This document shows positions 1 through 8,539 of a stretch of DNA of 64,000 nt, one piece after another. The DNA is taken from positions 744,001 to 808,000 of the forward strand of contig OZ257255.1 of assembly GCA_965279655.1 (NCBI GenBank). Reading direction: 5' to 3'. Every line of letters starts with the position of its first letter. The stretch's first letter is position 1. Made by a program: the position numbers and the translations under genes. This DNA comes from SCTM01 sp965279655. Lineage in GTDB: Bacteria; Pseudomonadota; Alphaproteobacteria; Rhodospirillales; Rhodospirillaceae. Under the pieces are notes generated by a model, which ran no database searches, had not been told where the DNA came from, and saw only the letters and a list, made by a program, of their open reading frames with translations.

Positions 1-114
1 GATCATTTCGCCTTCGGCGTAGTGCTTGAACACCGCGGCTTCGGTGAACCGCTCCACGACCTCCGGCGGTAGGCCTTCGAACAGGCGGAAGCCAAAGAGT
101 GTGGGTGTGTTCAT
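1..114 (-). CDS. Partial Crp-like cyclic-nucleotide-binding domain protein (N-terminus only)
   Basis: Only the first 38 codons lie in the window; the gene runs off the left edge. The visible protein contains LFEGLPPEVVERF followed by FKHYAEGEMI, the usual opening of a Crp/Fnr-type cyclic-nucleotide-binding sensor domain. Whether a DNA-binding domain follows cannot be seen. The ATG lies 11 bp after the stop of the second TadE-like gene and on the same strand, so it is probably co-transcribed as the next gene of the pilus operon. The family call rests on a short stretch and is tentative. Confidence 0.5.
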   Translation of the reverse strand, partial: MNTPTLFGFRLFEGLPPEVVERFTEAAVFKHYAEGEMI

Positions 115-125
115 GGCGGGTCCCA

Positions 126-497
126 TCAGCGGCGGAGCGTTGTGGTCATCTGGAACGACAGCAGGTCCTGCGGCAGGACGGCGCCAAGGACGAGGTCGTA
201 GCTCGCGGTCACTGACACAACGAGATTGGCGCCGTCGGTGATCGTCACAAGGTAATCCTGCACCATGGGAATCTGATCGAGATCAGCTTCCACTGCTTCC
301 TGCACGGCGCTGGACGAGAGCACCTCGATTACCCCGCGGCGGGCGTTCAGATCGATGATGTCGCGGATGGCCTGGCGCGCACCCATCACGCGGCCGTATT
401 CGAGAATGCCCGCGAGCGCGATCAGCAGCACCGGCGCGATGAGGGCGAACTCGATCGCCGTTGCGCCGCGATCATCACGGGGCAGTCCGCGAATCAT
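126..497 (-). CDS. tadE: TadE-like minor pseudopilin
   Basis: 123 aa. A short basic leader (RDDRGATAIEFALIAP) contains the prepilin-type G-x5-E pattern followed by a hydrophobic helix, typical of TadE-like pseudopilins that are cut by the CpaA/TadV peptidase and act in Flp pilus assembly at the inner membrane. The start was placed at the ATG that overlaps the stop of the preceding gene as ATGA; a longer reading upstream has an unlikely Arg/His-rich leader. It is the second of two adjacent TadE paralogues. The C-terminal part is variable and gives no further clue. Confidence 0.85.
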   Translation of the reverse strand: MIRGLPRDDRGATAIEFALIAPVLLIALAGILEYGRVMGARQAIRDIIDLNARRGVIEVLSSSAVQEAVEADLDQIPMVQDYLVTITDGANLVVSVTASYDLVLGAVLPQDLLSFQMTTTLRR

Positions 498-922
498 CGC
501 AATCGTCCTACCGCCGTGGCTTCCAGCGTCATTGGATCGTCGAACGGAGGCCATGGCACCAACATTGCGAACGGCCGCGTCACGGCGATGGTGGCCGTGC
601 GCTTCTTCACGCCGGTGGGGCAGTTTCCCGAGGTGCAGCTGATGGTGGCGCCGTTTGGACATACGCACACCACCGTCGCGGTCACGCTCGCACCGGCGGC
701 CATACCTTGCGCGGCCGTGCGGGCGCCATTCACGTCATTGAAATTGCGCAACAGCACCTGCAATCCGGCGCGCGCGGCGGCGTCCAGTTGGGATCGTTGG
801 GTCATCGCGCGGCCATAGTCCGCCACGCCCATCGTCATGAAGATGAGCACCGGCGCGATCAAGGCGAACTCCACCGCAATCGTGCCGCGCGCGTCCCGCT
901 TCAATCGGTTCCAAATGGACAC
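494..922 (-). CDS. tadE: TadE-like minor pseudopilin (paralogue)
   Basis: 142 aa. The N-terminus has the processing motif RDARGTIAVEFALIAPVL, with the same G-x5-E arrangement as its neighbour. The middle contains a Cys-rich stretch (CVCPNGATISCTSGNC) that could form disulfides in the periplasm. The start is a GTG preceded by AAGGAG at 7 bp spacing, which settles it against longer readings. The stop overlaps the start of the next TadE gene (ATGA), so the two are translationally coupled. It probably works with its neighbour as a minor pilin or assembly factor of the Flp pilus. Confidence 0.85.
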   Translation of the reverse strand: MSIWNRLKRDARGTIAVEFALIAPVLIFMTMGVADYGRAMTQRSQLDAAARAGLQVLLRNFNDVNGARTAAQGMAAGASVTATVVCVCPNGATISCTSGNCPTGVKKRTATIAVTRPFAMLVPWPPFDDPMTLEATAVGRLR

Positions 923-933
923 GGGCGAGCTCC

Positions 934-2160
934 TTAGCCCACGATCTGGGGATCGTCGGGCATGCCTTCCGGCAGGCCGAGACCGGCGCAATTGTCCGCC
1001 AGCGATGCGTTGCCGGTGAACTTTACACTCTTGGCGACAATGCGCGTGCAACTGCCGCCGGTGGAATCGCCGCCGCTGAATTCCAGGGCTTGTGCCGGAA
1101 AGTACATGGCGCCTTTTATTTTCATCTTGGAGCCGCCGTTGAGCTTGCTGGTTTCCACGCCGTGCGCATTGCGGTCCTGGACCAGAGCCAGTCCCTTGTA
1201 GGTGCCCGTAGTGGGCGCCGTAAGATTCACCGTCGCGCCGCCGTTCACGGTTATGGTCGCGGAATCGCAACCGCTCGCCGAGAGAACGATGGCCACACCG
1301 TTGCCGTTTACGGTCGAGGTGCCGTTGATGTTCACGTCGCCGCCGTCGATGATGTAGGTGCCCGGGTTCATCGTCACTTTGGCTTTGGAATTGATCTTAA
1401 TTCCGCCGCAGTAGCGCCCAGGATTGATCGTCACGGTCGCATTGGCGTTTACGCTGAAGTTGTTCTTGTAGCAGCTGCCGAAGGTCGCCGGCATCGGCAG
1501 ATCCTTATAAGGATCCTCGCGCGGGATAACGCCCGTGTCGGGTGGAACCGGACTGATCAGTTCGGCCCCGCCGGACATGCTGAGCCCGCCGGTAATCTCA
1601 GTCCAAGCATCCGTCACGTCAGCAGTCCCAACCATCGTCATGGCGTTGGGAGCATTAGAGTTCACCGTAATTCCGCAGTTTGTCAGATTGAGCGCGGCGG
1701 TGCCGACGATATACATGGCAGAGGCCATCGTTGGATCGAGCACTAATACGCATGCGGAACTATGTGTCTGAAGCCGTACGATGGCGCGCGCTTCGATGTC
1801 CATATCGTCCTCCTGGACGAACAGGGCGGACATCACGACGGGCCGCGTCCGCCGCGCGATCACTTCGATCGCCTGAGTGTCGCCGGCATATGGTCCGCTC
1901 AACGGCGGTGAGATCAGCTCGATCTCATCCGTGTCGGAGTCGTATCCGATCGGTGGGATGGCTGAGAGCGAGGCGCTCATCTCGTTCTTGCCTTCCCGGC
2001 GTGCCCAGCCGGCAGCCAGTGCGGCCGCATCGGCCATGTTGCGAAGCTGATGATGGTCGGCGTACCAAAGACCGCCCTCAACCGCGATGGCGGCCATGCC
2101 GAGGGCGGCGGGGAGCGCGAGTGCTGCAAGAATGATCATTTTTCTTTCACCTTTGCGCAT
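934..2160 (-). CDS. tadG: TadG-like pilus assembly protein with repetitive beta-rich C-terminus
   Basis: 408 aa. The N-terminus has a basic stretch and a hydrophobic segment (MIILAALALPAALGMAAI) matching the TadE/G-like N-terminal domain that anchors these proteins in the inner membrane. From about residue 190 the protein is rich in short Asn/Gly/Thr/Val repeats (VTMNPGTYIIDGGDVNINGT), suggesting a right-handed beta-helix exposed in the periplasm or on the surface. The start is uncertain: the ATG at 2160 lacks a clear ribosome site, while an ATG at 2139 has AAAGGTG upstream and overlaps the previous stop as ATGA, but would remove the basic leader. The role as a minor or tip component of the pilus is inferred. 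Confidence 0.75.
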   Translation of the reverse strand: MRKGERKMIILAALALPAALGMAAIAVEGGLWYADHHQLRNMADAAALAAGWARREGKNEMSASLSAIPPIGYDSDTDEIELISPPLSGPYAGDTQAIEVIARRTRPVVMSALFVQEDDMDIEARAIVRLQTHSSACVLVLDPTMASAMYIVGTAALNLTNCGITVNSNAPNAMTMVGTADVTDAWTEITGGLSMSGGAELISPVPPDTGVIPREDPYKDLPMPATFGSCYKNNFSVNANATVTINPGRYCGGIKINSKAKVTMNPGTYIIDGGDVNINGTSTVNGNGVAIVLSASGCDSATITVNGGATVNLTAPTTGTYKGLALVQDRNAHGVETSKLNGGSKMKIKGAMYFPAQALEFSGGDSTGGSCTRIVAKSVKFTGNASLADNCAGLGLPEGMPDDPQIVG

Positions 2161-2510
2161 GTTGGAAGGCAGACCCAGGCGTCGTTGACGACGCCATCCT
2201 TTCCGGCGGAACGGACGATGATCGTGTTATCGCCGTCGGAGAGACCCACGATGACGGACGTCTTGCGGAGCAAGCGGTGCTGGCCGTCCATCAAGACGAG
2301 ATCCGTGCGGCCGGCTTTCTTGCCGAACACCAACACGGCGTTTTCACCTTCCGCGACCACGTCGGCGATGGTCGGATCACCGACGGCCAAGGTGGAAATG
2401 GTCTGTGTCGAACGCACGACGGTGACCTGACCGACGGCGACGGCGATCGGCGTGTCGGCCAAGGCCGGCGCGGTGCCGAGAAGGAAGGCGACAGCGAGCA
2501 TCCGCTTCAT
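2136..2510 (-). CDS. Secreted pilus-assembly N-domain protein (CpaC/secretin N-domain-like)
   Basis: 124 aa with a signal peptide (MKRMLAVAFLLGTAPALA). The mature part (VGQVTVVRSTQTISTLAVGD, then AVLVFGKKAGRTDLVLMD) matches the short N-terminal domain found at the start of Tad secretins and also as free small proteins in tad loci. It resembles residues 30-120 of the CpaC encoded at 8540-9934, with the same order of VGDxTxADV, KxGRTD and LD motifs. It may cap or stabilise the secretin in the periplasm (inference). Start: a GTG lies 6 bp upstream, but the ATG at 2510 has GAGG at better spacing. It follows the TPR lipoprotein with overlapping stop and start. Confidence 0.8.
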   Translation of the reverse strand: MKRMLAVAFLLGTAPALADTPIAVAVGQVTVVRSTQTISTLAVGDPTIADVVAEGENAVLVFGKKAGRTDLVLMDGQHRLLRKTSVIVGLSDGDNTIIVRSAGKDGVVNDAWVCLPTCAKVKEK

Positions 2511-2512
2511 GG

Positions 2513-3265
2513 TCACGATCCTCGGGTGTTGCGCGCCGCATCGGCGATGCGCTGAAGGAGCTTCGCGTTCTCGGCGTCGGTGGAGTTCTCCTGGCGGACC
2601 ATCATTGCCGCCACCTCGCCGTTGCCGGCGACAGCCTCCAGGAAGGCCAGGTTCATGCGAATGCGCTGGCCCGCGTTGGCGTCCGCCGCCGCACGCCGCA
2701 TGACGCTAAGGGCGCCCGCGATGTCCCCTGAAAGCGCCAAAGACATGGCCTTATTGGAAAGCACCATCGGACTGTTGGGCACGAGAGTTGCGGCACGGTC
2801 GTGATGGAGGCGGGCGGAGTCCGGACGCTCCATCAGGTCATAGGTGAGCCCGAGGATGGTCTCGGCTTCCCAGTTCTTGGGCGCCAGGGAGACCGCTGTC
2901 GTGAGGCCGATCTCCGCGGCTTCATACCGGCCTGACAACAGGTGGCACTTGGCGGATTCCAGCAGGATATCGACGGACGCCGTTCCCTTTGTCTGGAGCC
3001 TCTGGAGATAGTCCTGCGCGTGACCGCAGGAGTTCGCCCGACGAAGCGCATGCACGGTATGCAGCAACAGGGCTCGGTCCTCGGGCGCGGACGCTGCGGC
3101 ACGCTCCCAATGGCGCGCGGCCCCGGACCAATCGCCGCGCGATTCCGCATCCGCGGCCATGATGGCAGGCGCCGGCATGGCGTTCGCCAAATCGCTTTTA
3201 ACGTCACGACTGCCGGCACAGGCGCTGAGCGCCGCGGCGAGGAGCATCATAGAGGCGATACGCAT
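2513..3265 (-). CDS. tadD: TPR lipoprotein, TadD-like
   Basis: 250 aa. It begins with a lipoprotein signal ending in the lipobox LSAC, followed by tetratricopeptide-type helix pairs through roughly residues 40-240 (for example YEAAEIGLTTAVSLAPKNWE). TadD proteins are TPR lipoproteins thought to act like PilF/PilW pilotins, helping the secretin reach the outer membrane. The start was moved to the second ATG because AGGAG sits directly against the first ATG but 6 bp before the second. It lies in the operon between tadC and the small N-domain protein. Confidence 0.85.
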   Translation of the reverse strand: MRIASMMLLAAALSACAGSRDVKSDLANAMPAPAIMAADAESRGDWSGAARHWERAAASAPEDRALLLHTVHALRRANSCGHAQDYLQRLQTKGTASVDILLESAKCHLLSGRYEAAEIGLTTAVSLAPKNWEAETILGLTYDLMERPDSARLHHDRAATLVPNSPMVLSNKAMSLALSGDIAGALSVMRRAAADANAGQRIRMNLAFLEAVAGNGEVAAMMVRQENSTDAENAKLLQRIADAARNTRGS

Positions 3266-3274
3266 GGGCATCTC

Positions 3275-4234
3275 CTAAGGCAGCGACGTCGCGCGGATGT
3301 AGGCGGGCCCGCCAATCACTGCGAACAGCACCGGCAGGAAGAACACGATCATCGGCACGGTCAACTTGGCGGGCAGGGACGCGGCTTTCTTCTCGGCCAG
3401 GCTCAGCCGCGTTTCGCGGTTCTCTTGGGCGAGCACCCGCAATCCCAGCGCCACCGGCGTGCCGTACTTCTCGGATTGCAGAAGTGTCGTCGAGAGCGAT
3501 TTCATCGCCGGCATGCCGGTGCGGGCCGCGAGGTTCTCCAGCGGCTTGCGCCGATCCGGCAGGAAGGCGAGTTCCGCCGCCAGCAAGCCGAACTCCTCGG
3601 CAATGGCGGGTGCATTGCCGACCATTTCGTCGGTGACGCGATTGAAGGCCGCCTCGGCGGACAGACCGGCTTCGACGCAGATCACCATCAGGTCCAGCGC
3701 ATCGGGGAACGATTTGCCGATAGCGTGGCGGCGCTTGGCGACCGTGTTCACCAGCCACAACCGCGGCAGCAAGACGCCCATGCTCGCCATGCCCACGGGG
3801 GTCAGCAATTGCATCATTGGGTGGTTGGCGAACCCCGGTGTCTTTGCCCACATCAAGCCAAGGCCGCCGAGAAGCAGCGGAAAGATGCACACGCCGGTGA
3901 TGAACAACGCCGGGGTTGAGGGATCGCGCCAGCCCGCCGCCACCATCTCCTGCTTTAGCTTTGCCAGGGAATCCGCCTGCAATAGTCGCAATCGGCTCAC
4001 GATGATCTGCAGGCTAGACCAGCGCCGCTGGCGAGGGAGTCCGCCTGGCTTGTCGCGCAACGCATCGACGGCGTTGCGGGCGAGTTCGCGCCGCCGTTCA
4101 GTGATCATTTTCAGGCGCGCCGATGTGTGATCTCGCTGAACCAGACTCAGGCCGAAGGCGCCCACGATCGCCAGCGCTCCCGCCGCCAAGAGCAGCGTGA
4201 ACATCACCGCAGGATCGAGTGTGGAAAAATTCAT
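3275..4234 (-). CDS. tadC: Tad pilus inner-membrane platform protein TadC
   Basis: 319 aa, the normal size for TadC. It carries a type II secretion F (T2SSF) domain in the C-terminal half (FPDALDLMVICVEAGLSAEA, a hallmark of TadB/TadC), an N-terminal membrane segment, paired helices around residues 110-150 and a final hydrophobic segment (VPMIVFFLPVLFAVIGGPA). With TadB it forms the cytoplasmic-membrane platform on which the CpaF ATPase acts. It is 3 bp from the end of tadB in the same operon. Confidence 0.95.
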   Translation of the reverse strand: MNFSTLDPAVMFTLLLAAGALAIVGAFGLSLVQRDHTSARLKMITERRRELARNAVDALRDKPGGLPRQRRWSSLQIIVSRLRLLQADSLAKLKQEMVAAGWRDPSTPALFITGVCIFPLLLGGLGLMWAKTPGFANHPMMQLLTPVGMASMGVLLPRLWLVNTVAKRRHAIGKSFPDALDLMVICVEAGLSAEAAFNRVTDEMVGNAPAIAEEFGLLAAELAFLPDRRKPLENLAARTGMPAMKSLSTTLLQSEKYGTPVALGLRVLAQENRETRLSLAEKKAASLPAKLTVPMIVFFLPVLFAVIGGPAYIRATSLP

Positions 4235-4237
4235 GAC

Positions 4238-5134
4238 TCAAATCTCGAAGTTGATCATTTGGCGCATCACAAAGGTACCCGTCGCCATGGCGCACATCGC
4301 CAGGAAGAGGATGAAGTGGCCGGTCGGGTTGGTGAACAGAAGCGTGATGTATTCCGGCGCGATCAAAGCCAGCACGACTGTCACCGCCACCGGTAGGGAA
4401 CCGATGATGAGTGCCGATGCCTTGGCTTCGCTCGACATGGCCTGAATCTTGTCACGCATACGTTTTCGGGCGCGCAGCACCTCGGAAAGCTTGGCAAGAG
4501 TCTCCGCCAGGTTGCCGCCTGTCTGCTGTTGGATGCCGATGACGATCCCGAAAAAGCGCGCTTCGGCGGTGGGTACACGGTCCGTCAAGCGCTCGAGAGC
4601 CTCGTCCATTGTCAGTCCAAGGCGGATACCTTCCGTGACCATGCGGAACTCAAGTCCCATAGGGTCGGGCATCTCGCGGCCGATGATGTTGAGGGACTCG
4701 CCGAGCGGCAGGCCCGAGCGTACGCCCCGGATGATGATGTCGAGGGCCTCGGCGAAGCGCTGGGTGAAGCGGTTGAGGCGGCGCTGCGTCATGATCATGA
4801 GAAACAGCCGCGGAAATCCCAAGCCGCCCACGATGGCCGCGAGTGCCGCGGCTACAGGAGAGATCAGCAAGCAGGCAAGCGCCAACAGAAAGCCGGAAGC
4901 CACGGACGTGGCCATAAACCGCTTCCGAGAGACATTAAGTCCGGCCTGGGCGAGGGCGCGGCCGAGATCGAACTTGCGGCGATTGGCATGCCGGCGTTGC
5001 ATTTCTTTCAAGGCCGCCTGGATGTGTTCGCGGCGGCGCTGCTCGCTCGACCCGGGATTGAGCGTCGTGCGCGCGCCCGCGACGCGCATCACCACGGTGC
5101 GCAACCGTCTGTGCTTCACGGAAAGGCCGATCAC
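4238..5134 (-). CDS. tadB: Tad pilus inner-membrane platform protein TadB
   Basis: 298 aa with a T2SSF domain (FAEALDIIIRGVRSGLPLGE) and hydrophobic helices near residues 75-115 and 245-290. It is the partner of TadC in the Flp pilus platform. The start is a GTG overlapping the cpaF stop (GTGA), showing translational coupling. The first 70 residues are basic and probably cytoplasmic. It is somewhat shorter than some TadB homologues but lacks no recognisable part of the domain. Confidence 0.95.
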   Translation of the reverse strand: MIGLSVKHRRLRTVVMRVAGARTTLNPGSSEQRRREHIQAALKEMQRRHANRRKFDLGRALAQAGLNVSRKRFMATSVASGFLLALACLLISPVAAALAAIVGGLGFPRLFLMIMTQRRLNRFTQRFAEALDIIIRGVRSGLPLGESLNIIGREMPDPMGLEFRMVTEGIRLGLTMDEALERLTDRVPTAEARFFGIVIGIQQQTGGNLAETLAKLSEVLRARKRMRDKIQAMSSEAKASALIIGSLPVAVTVVLALIAPEYITLLFTNPTGHFILFLAMCAMATGTFVMRQMINFEI

Positions 5135-6522
5135 GATCGGTTCTCCCTTTCCAAGAGCGTGGTGAGTTCGCTCTCGAGGCCGAAGTAGCGCGCTTTCTCC
5201 CAGAACGCGGGCCGGATGCCGGTGAAGCGATGCCTGCCGATCACCCGGCCATTCGCATCCTCGCCTTCGATCTCGTACACCATCAGGTCCTGTATGGTGA
5301 CGACTTCGCCCTCCATGCCCAGGATTTCGGAGATGTGGGTGATCTTTCGGCTGCCGTCGCGCAGGCGCGAGGCTTGGATGATGAGTTGTATCGCGCCGGC
5401 GATCTGTTCGCGCACCGTCTTGGCGGGTAGGTTATAGCCGCCCATGGCGATCATGTTTTCCATGCGGGAGATGCATTCGCGCGGATTGTTGGCGTGCACC
5501 GTACCCATGGAGCCGTCGTGGCCGGTATTCATGGCTTGAAGGAGGTCGAAGGCTTCCGGCCCGCGCACTTCGCCGACGATGATCCGCTCAGGTCGCATGC
5601 GCAGGCAGTTCTTTACCAGGTCACGCATGGTGACCTGGCCGACCCCCTCTAGGTTGGGCGGACGCGTTTCCAAGCGCACCACGTGGGGCTGTTGCAATTG
5701 AAGCTCGGCGGCGTCCTCGCAGGTGATGACGCGCTCGCCGGGATCGATGTAGCGGGTGAGGCAATTGAGCAGGGTCGTCTTTCCGGAGCCCGTGCCGCCG
5801 GAGATGATCGTGTTGATCCGGCTTGCCCCAATGATCTTCAGGAGATGGGCACCACCCGGGCTGATCGATTGAAAGCCGACCAGCTTCTCAAGGGTGAGCT
5901 TGTCCCGCTTGAACTTGCGGATGGTCAGTGTCGGTCCGTCGATCGACAGGGGTGGGGCGATGACGTTGACGCGGCTGCCGTCCGCGAGGCGCGCGTCGCA
6001 GATTGGGCTGGCTTCGTCCACGCGGCGTCCAACCGCTGAAACGATGCGCTGGCAGATGTTGAACAGCTGCTGATTGTCGCGGAAACGCACATCCGTGAGT
6101 TCGATCTTGCCGTTGGTTTCGATATAAACCTTGCCCGCGCCGTTCACCATGATGTCGGCGATGTCGTCGCGGGCGATCAGCGGTTCCAGCGGCCCGAGGC
6201 CGAGGACGTCGTCGCAGACCTCGCGGGTGATCGCCTGCTGCTCGAGCGCGCTCAGGATGAAGTTGCGCATGGCGATGATTTCGACGATCACGTCGGCGAT
6301 TTCCTCGCGCACGCGATCGGTGGGCATTTTCGCCAGTTCGGCGAGGTTCACGGATTCCAGCAGGTCCTTGAAGATGGCGGCTTTGATCCGCGACATCCGT
6401 TCGTCGGGTTCGGCGCGTGGTTCCGCTTTCTCGGCCGGCGCCTGACGCGGCACCGGCGTGAGCGTCGGCTCCGGCTCGGAGAGTGAGACTGCTGTCTCGG
6501 CGCTGGGTTTGCGTCCGAACAT
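5131..6522 (-). CDS. cpaF: Tad pilus assembly ATPase CpaF/TadA
   Basis: 463 aa type II/IV secretion ATPase that powers Flp pilus assembly on the cytoplasmic face. The Walker A motif GGTGSGKTT lies near residue 240, followed by the Asp box region (RVITCEDAAELQL), a Walker B-like stretch (RPERIIVGEVRGPEAFDLL) and the His box (GHDGSMGTVHANNP). The first 45 residues are a low-complexity acidic/proline tail typical of CpaF. It sits between cpaE and tadB and overlaps tadB. Confidence 0.97.
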   Translation of the reverse strand: MFGRKPSAETAVSLSEPEPTLTPVPRQAPAEKAEPRAEPDERMSRIKAAIFKDLLESVNLAELAKMPTDRVREEIADVIVEIIAMRNFILSALEQQAITREVCDDVLGLGPLEPLIARDDIADIMVNGAGKVYIETNGKIELTDVRFRDNQQLFNICQRIVSAVGRRVDEASPICDARLADGSRVNVIAPPLSIDGPTLTIRKFKRDKLTLEKLVGFQSISPGGAHLLKIIGASRINTIISGGTGSGKTTLLNCLTRYIDPGERVITCEDAAELQLQQPHVVRLETRPPNLEGVGQVTMRDLVKNCLRMRPERIIVGEVRGPEAFDLLQAMNTGHDGSMGTVHANNPRECISRMENMIAMGGYNLPAKTVREQIAGAIQLIIQASRLRDGSRKITHISEILGMEGEVVTIQDLMVYEIEGEDANGRVIGRHRFTGIRPAFWEKARYFGLESELTTLLERENRS

Positions 6523-6525
6523 GGT

Positions 6526-7719
6526 CTAAGCCGTCTTGGCGAAGAGGGCTTTGAAGCCGGGCAGGAACCGCGCCGCCGCGGAGACGTGACCTCTACGCGA
6601 ATTTCCGGCGAGAACGCTTGCGGCGAAGGCGCGCATGGCGGCGGCGGCGGGCCCGCGCGCGGCGGTCACCGGCTTGCCCTCGGTCATCGCGGCCATCAGG
6701 GGGGCCGGATCCCACGGGATGGACGCAGCAGGCACGCGGCCCAACGCGTCGCGCAGCTCCTCGCCGCGGTACTCGCGGCCGCGTACCAAACCCACCTTGT
6801 TGAGCACAAGGCGGGCGGGGGCCGCCTCCAGACGGATCGCCAGCACGTGATCGAGGATCATGCGGGCGTTGCGCAGGCTGGCAAGTTCCGGTGTCGCCAC
6901 GAGGACGATTTCATCGGCTGCCGCGAGAATCCGATCGTGGGTTTCGCTCCATCCTTTGGGGAGATCGAGCACGACCGACTTCGTCATGCCGCGCGTGACG
7001 CTCACCAGGCGTTCGATCGCGTCCGGGGTGAAATGGGCGCTGTCCCGCAGGGCGCCCGGCGTGGACAGCACGCGGCCGGCTTTTTCGCGCACGACTAGGC
7101 GATCGAGCATCGCCACGTCGAGGCCTGGGTTGAGGAGCGCGCCGGCAACGGACTCCCGCACCTCGGCGGCGAGAAGGAGGCCGGCGGTGCCCATGGCGAG
7201 ATCGAGGTCCAATAGCACCGCGTCGCCGATGCGCTGAGTGAGTTCGCTGGCGACCATCGCGGCGAGTGTCGAACCGCCGGCGCCGCCGCTGGTGGACAGG
7301 CACGCCACCAATTTGCCCTTGGGCAGCGCATCGCTTTCCGCATAGAGCCGCGTCACGGCATCGTACAGATCGTGCGGTCGCACCGCGCCGCCGAGATAGT
7401 CCGCCACGCCCTCGCCGATGAGCTTCCGGAATATGGCGATGGAATCTTTGCGGCCGACCACGATCACCTTGCAATGCGGCTCCACGCTCGGCGCCAGTTG
7501 CTCCAGGCGCGCTGCGATGTCGTCATCGCCGGTGTCGCCGACGATCAGCACGTCCGGCGATGAATGAACGGCCAAATGTTTCGCCGCATCGAGGATGCCG
7601 CCCATGCGGACGTCCGCCGACGTCTTGGCCAGACGCGGATCCGCCGCGAACGCTTGCGCCACGTCTTGCAGGCTCGCGGTATCGGCGTAGACCAGGATGG
7701 AAAGGTTGCGCAGCTGCAT
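6526..7719 (-). CDS. cpaE: Pilus localisation protein CpaE/TadZ (atypical ParA/MinD-type)
   Basis: 397 aa. Residues about 1-120 form a receiver-like domain (LSILVYADTASLQDV; DVLIVGDTGDDD), and residues about 140-390 a MinD/ParA-type ATPase domain starting at KLVACLSTSGGAGGSTLAAM, a deviant Walker A with GGAGGST. CpaE/TadZ positions the pilus machine at a pole. The start at the ATG overlapping the cpaD stop (ATGA) was chosen over a longer reading with an unlikely leader. Confidence 0.93.
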   Translation of the reverse strand: MQLRNLSILVYADTASLQDVAQAFAADPRLAKTSADVRMGGILDAAKHLAVHSSPDVLIVGDTGDDDIAARLEQLAPSVEPHCKVIVVGRKDSIAIFRKLIGEGVADYLGGAVRPHDLYDAVTRLYAESDALPKGKLVACLSTSGGAGGSTLAAMVASELTQRIGDAVLLDLDLAMGTAGLLLAAEVRESVAGALLNPGLDVAMLDRLVVREKAGRVLSTPGALRDSAHFTPDAIERLVSVTRGMTKSVVLDLPKGWSETHDRILAAADEIVLVATPELASLRNARMILDHVLAIRLEAAPARLVLNKVGLVRGREYRGEELRDALGRVPAASIPWDPAPLMAAMTEGKPVTAARGPAAAAMRAFAASVLAGNSRRGHVSAAARFLPGFKALFAKTA

Positions 7720-8528
7720 CACTTTGCTCCGCTGGCGCCGGGCCCAGTATCCACACTGGTGGACGCGGTCTTCGCGCTCGGCAACGGTTGGTTGGCCGGC
7801 GTGGGCTGGCCCTTGATCCACTTGTCATAGGTCTCGGCGGCGCGCGCGCCGTCGCGTCCGGTCATGGCGTCAGCAGCGACGAGCGCGCGCGGATCGTCGC
7901 TCATGGCGGCGATGTTGCGCTGGATGGCGCAGCCGAGCAGCCGGCTGTTCGCATTGTCGTGCTGATAGCCGTCGTCCAGTCGGCCGAAACCCAGAATGGA
8001 TTCCGGCGCGCCGTAGCATCCCGCGGCAATAGCCGTGCGGTCGGTGCGGCCGAGGGACACGGGCTGTGCGGCCGGGACTAACAAGATATCCTCCCGCCGC
8101 ACGCCTTCGCGGCTCAACACGGCAAGCAACCGGGTCGCCGTGGCGTTGTCGGCCGTAAGCGTGAAGGTCGAACCGTTATTTGGGCGCGCTGCCGCGAGAT
8201 CGCGGGCGACGGCGTCAACCTCCGCGCGCTCGCGGTTGGCCAGCGCCACCTCCGTGCCACTCCGCCGCAGCTCGAAGGGGTGAGCCACTACATCGTGATA
8301 TCGCGCCGGGGGGGTCGTGCACCCGGCGGCGAGCAGTCCGCCGAAGATCGCGCTAACCAACCGCTTGAGGGGCGAGACCGGTGCCCAAGTCTGTACCGTG
8401 GCGGGGCCTTCGATCTGCGTCTGCTTGGTCGCGCGCCCCACGCCGGGATGCTGGTCGCGCATGGCATCCAGATCGGGCTTGCCGGTTGCGCGGTCCATGA
8501 TCAGCGTGGCGAGAGCGTCCTTTTCCAT
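7719..8528 (-). CDS. cpaD: Pilus biogenesis lipoprotein CpaD
   Basis: 269 aa. The C-terminal half carries the CpaD signature region LGCAIQRNIAAMSDDPRALV, typical of this periplasmic/outer-membrane component of Tad pili. A lipobox (FGGLLAAGC) follows a hydrophobic segment, but it sits near residue 70 instead of residue 20. The ATG has a strong GGAGGGG ribosome site 3 bp upstream and I see no better start nearer the signal, so the protein may carry a roughly 50-residue cytoplasmic-like leader. It lies between cpaC and cpaE with overlapping ends. Confidence 0.85.
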   Translation of the reverse strand: MEKDALATLIMDRATGKPDLDAMRDQHPGVGRATKQTQIEGPATVQTWAPVSPLKRLVSAIFGGLLAAGCTTPPARYHDVVAHPFELRRSGTEVALANRERAEVDAVARDLAAARPNNGSTFTLTADNATATRLLAVLSREGVRREDILLVPAAQPVSLGRTDRTAIAAGCYGAPESILGFGRLDDGYQHDNANSRLLGCAIQRNIAAMSDDPRALVAADAMTGRDGARAAETYDKWIKGQPTPANQPLPSAKTASTSVDTGPGASGAK

Positions 8529-8539
8529 CGTCCCCTCCG

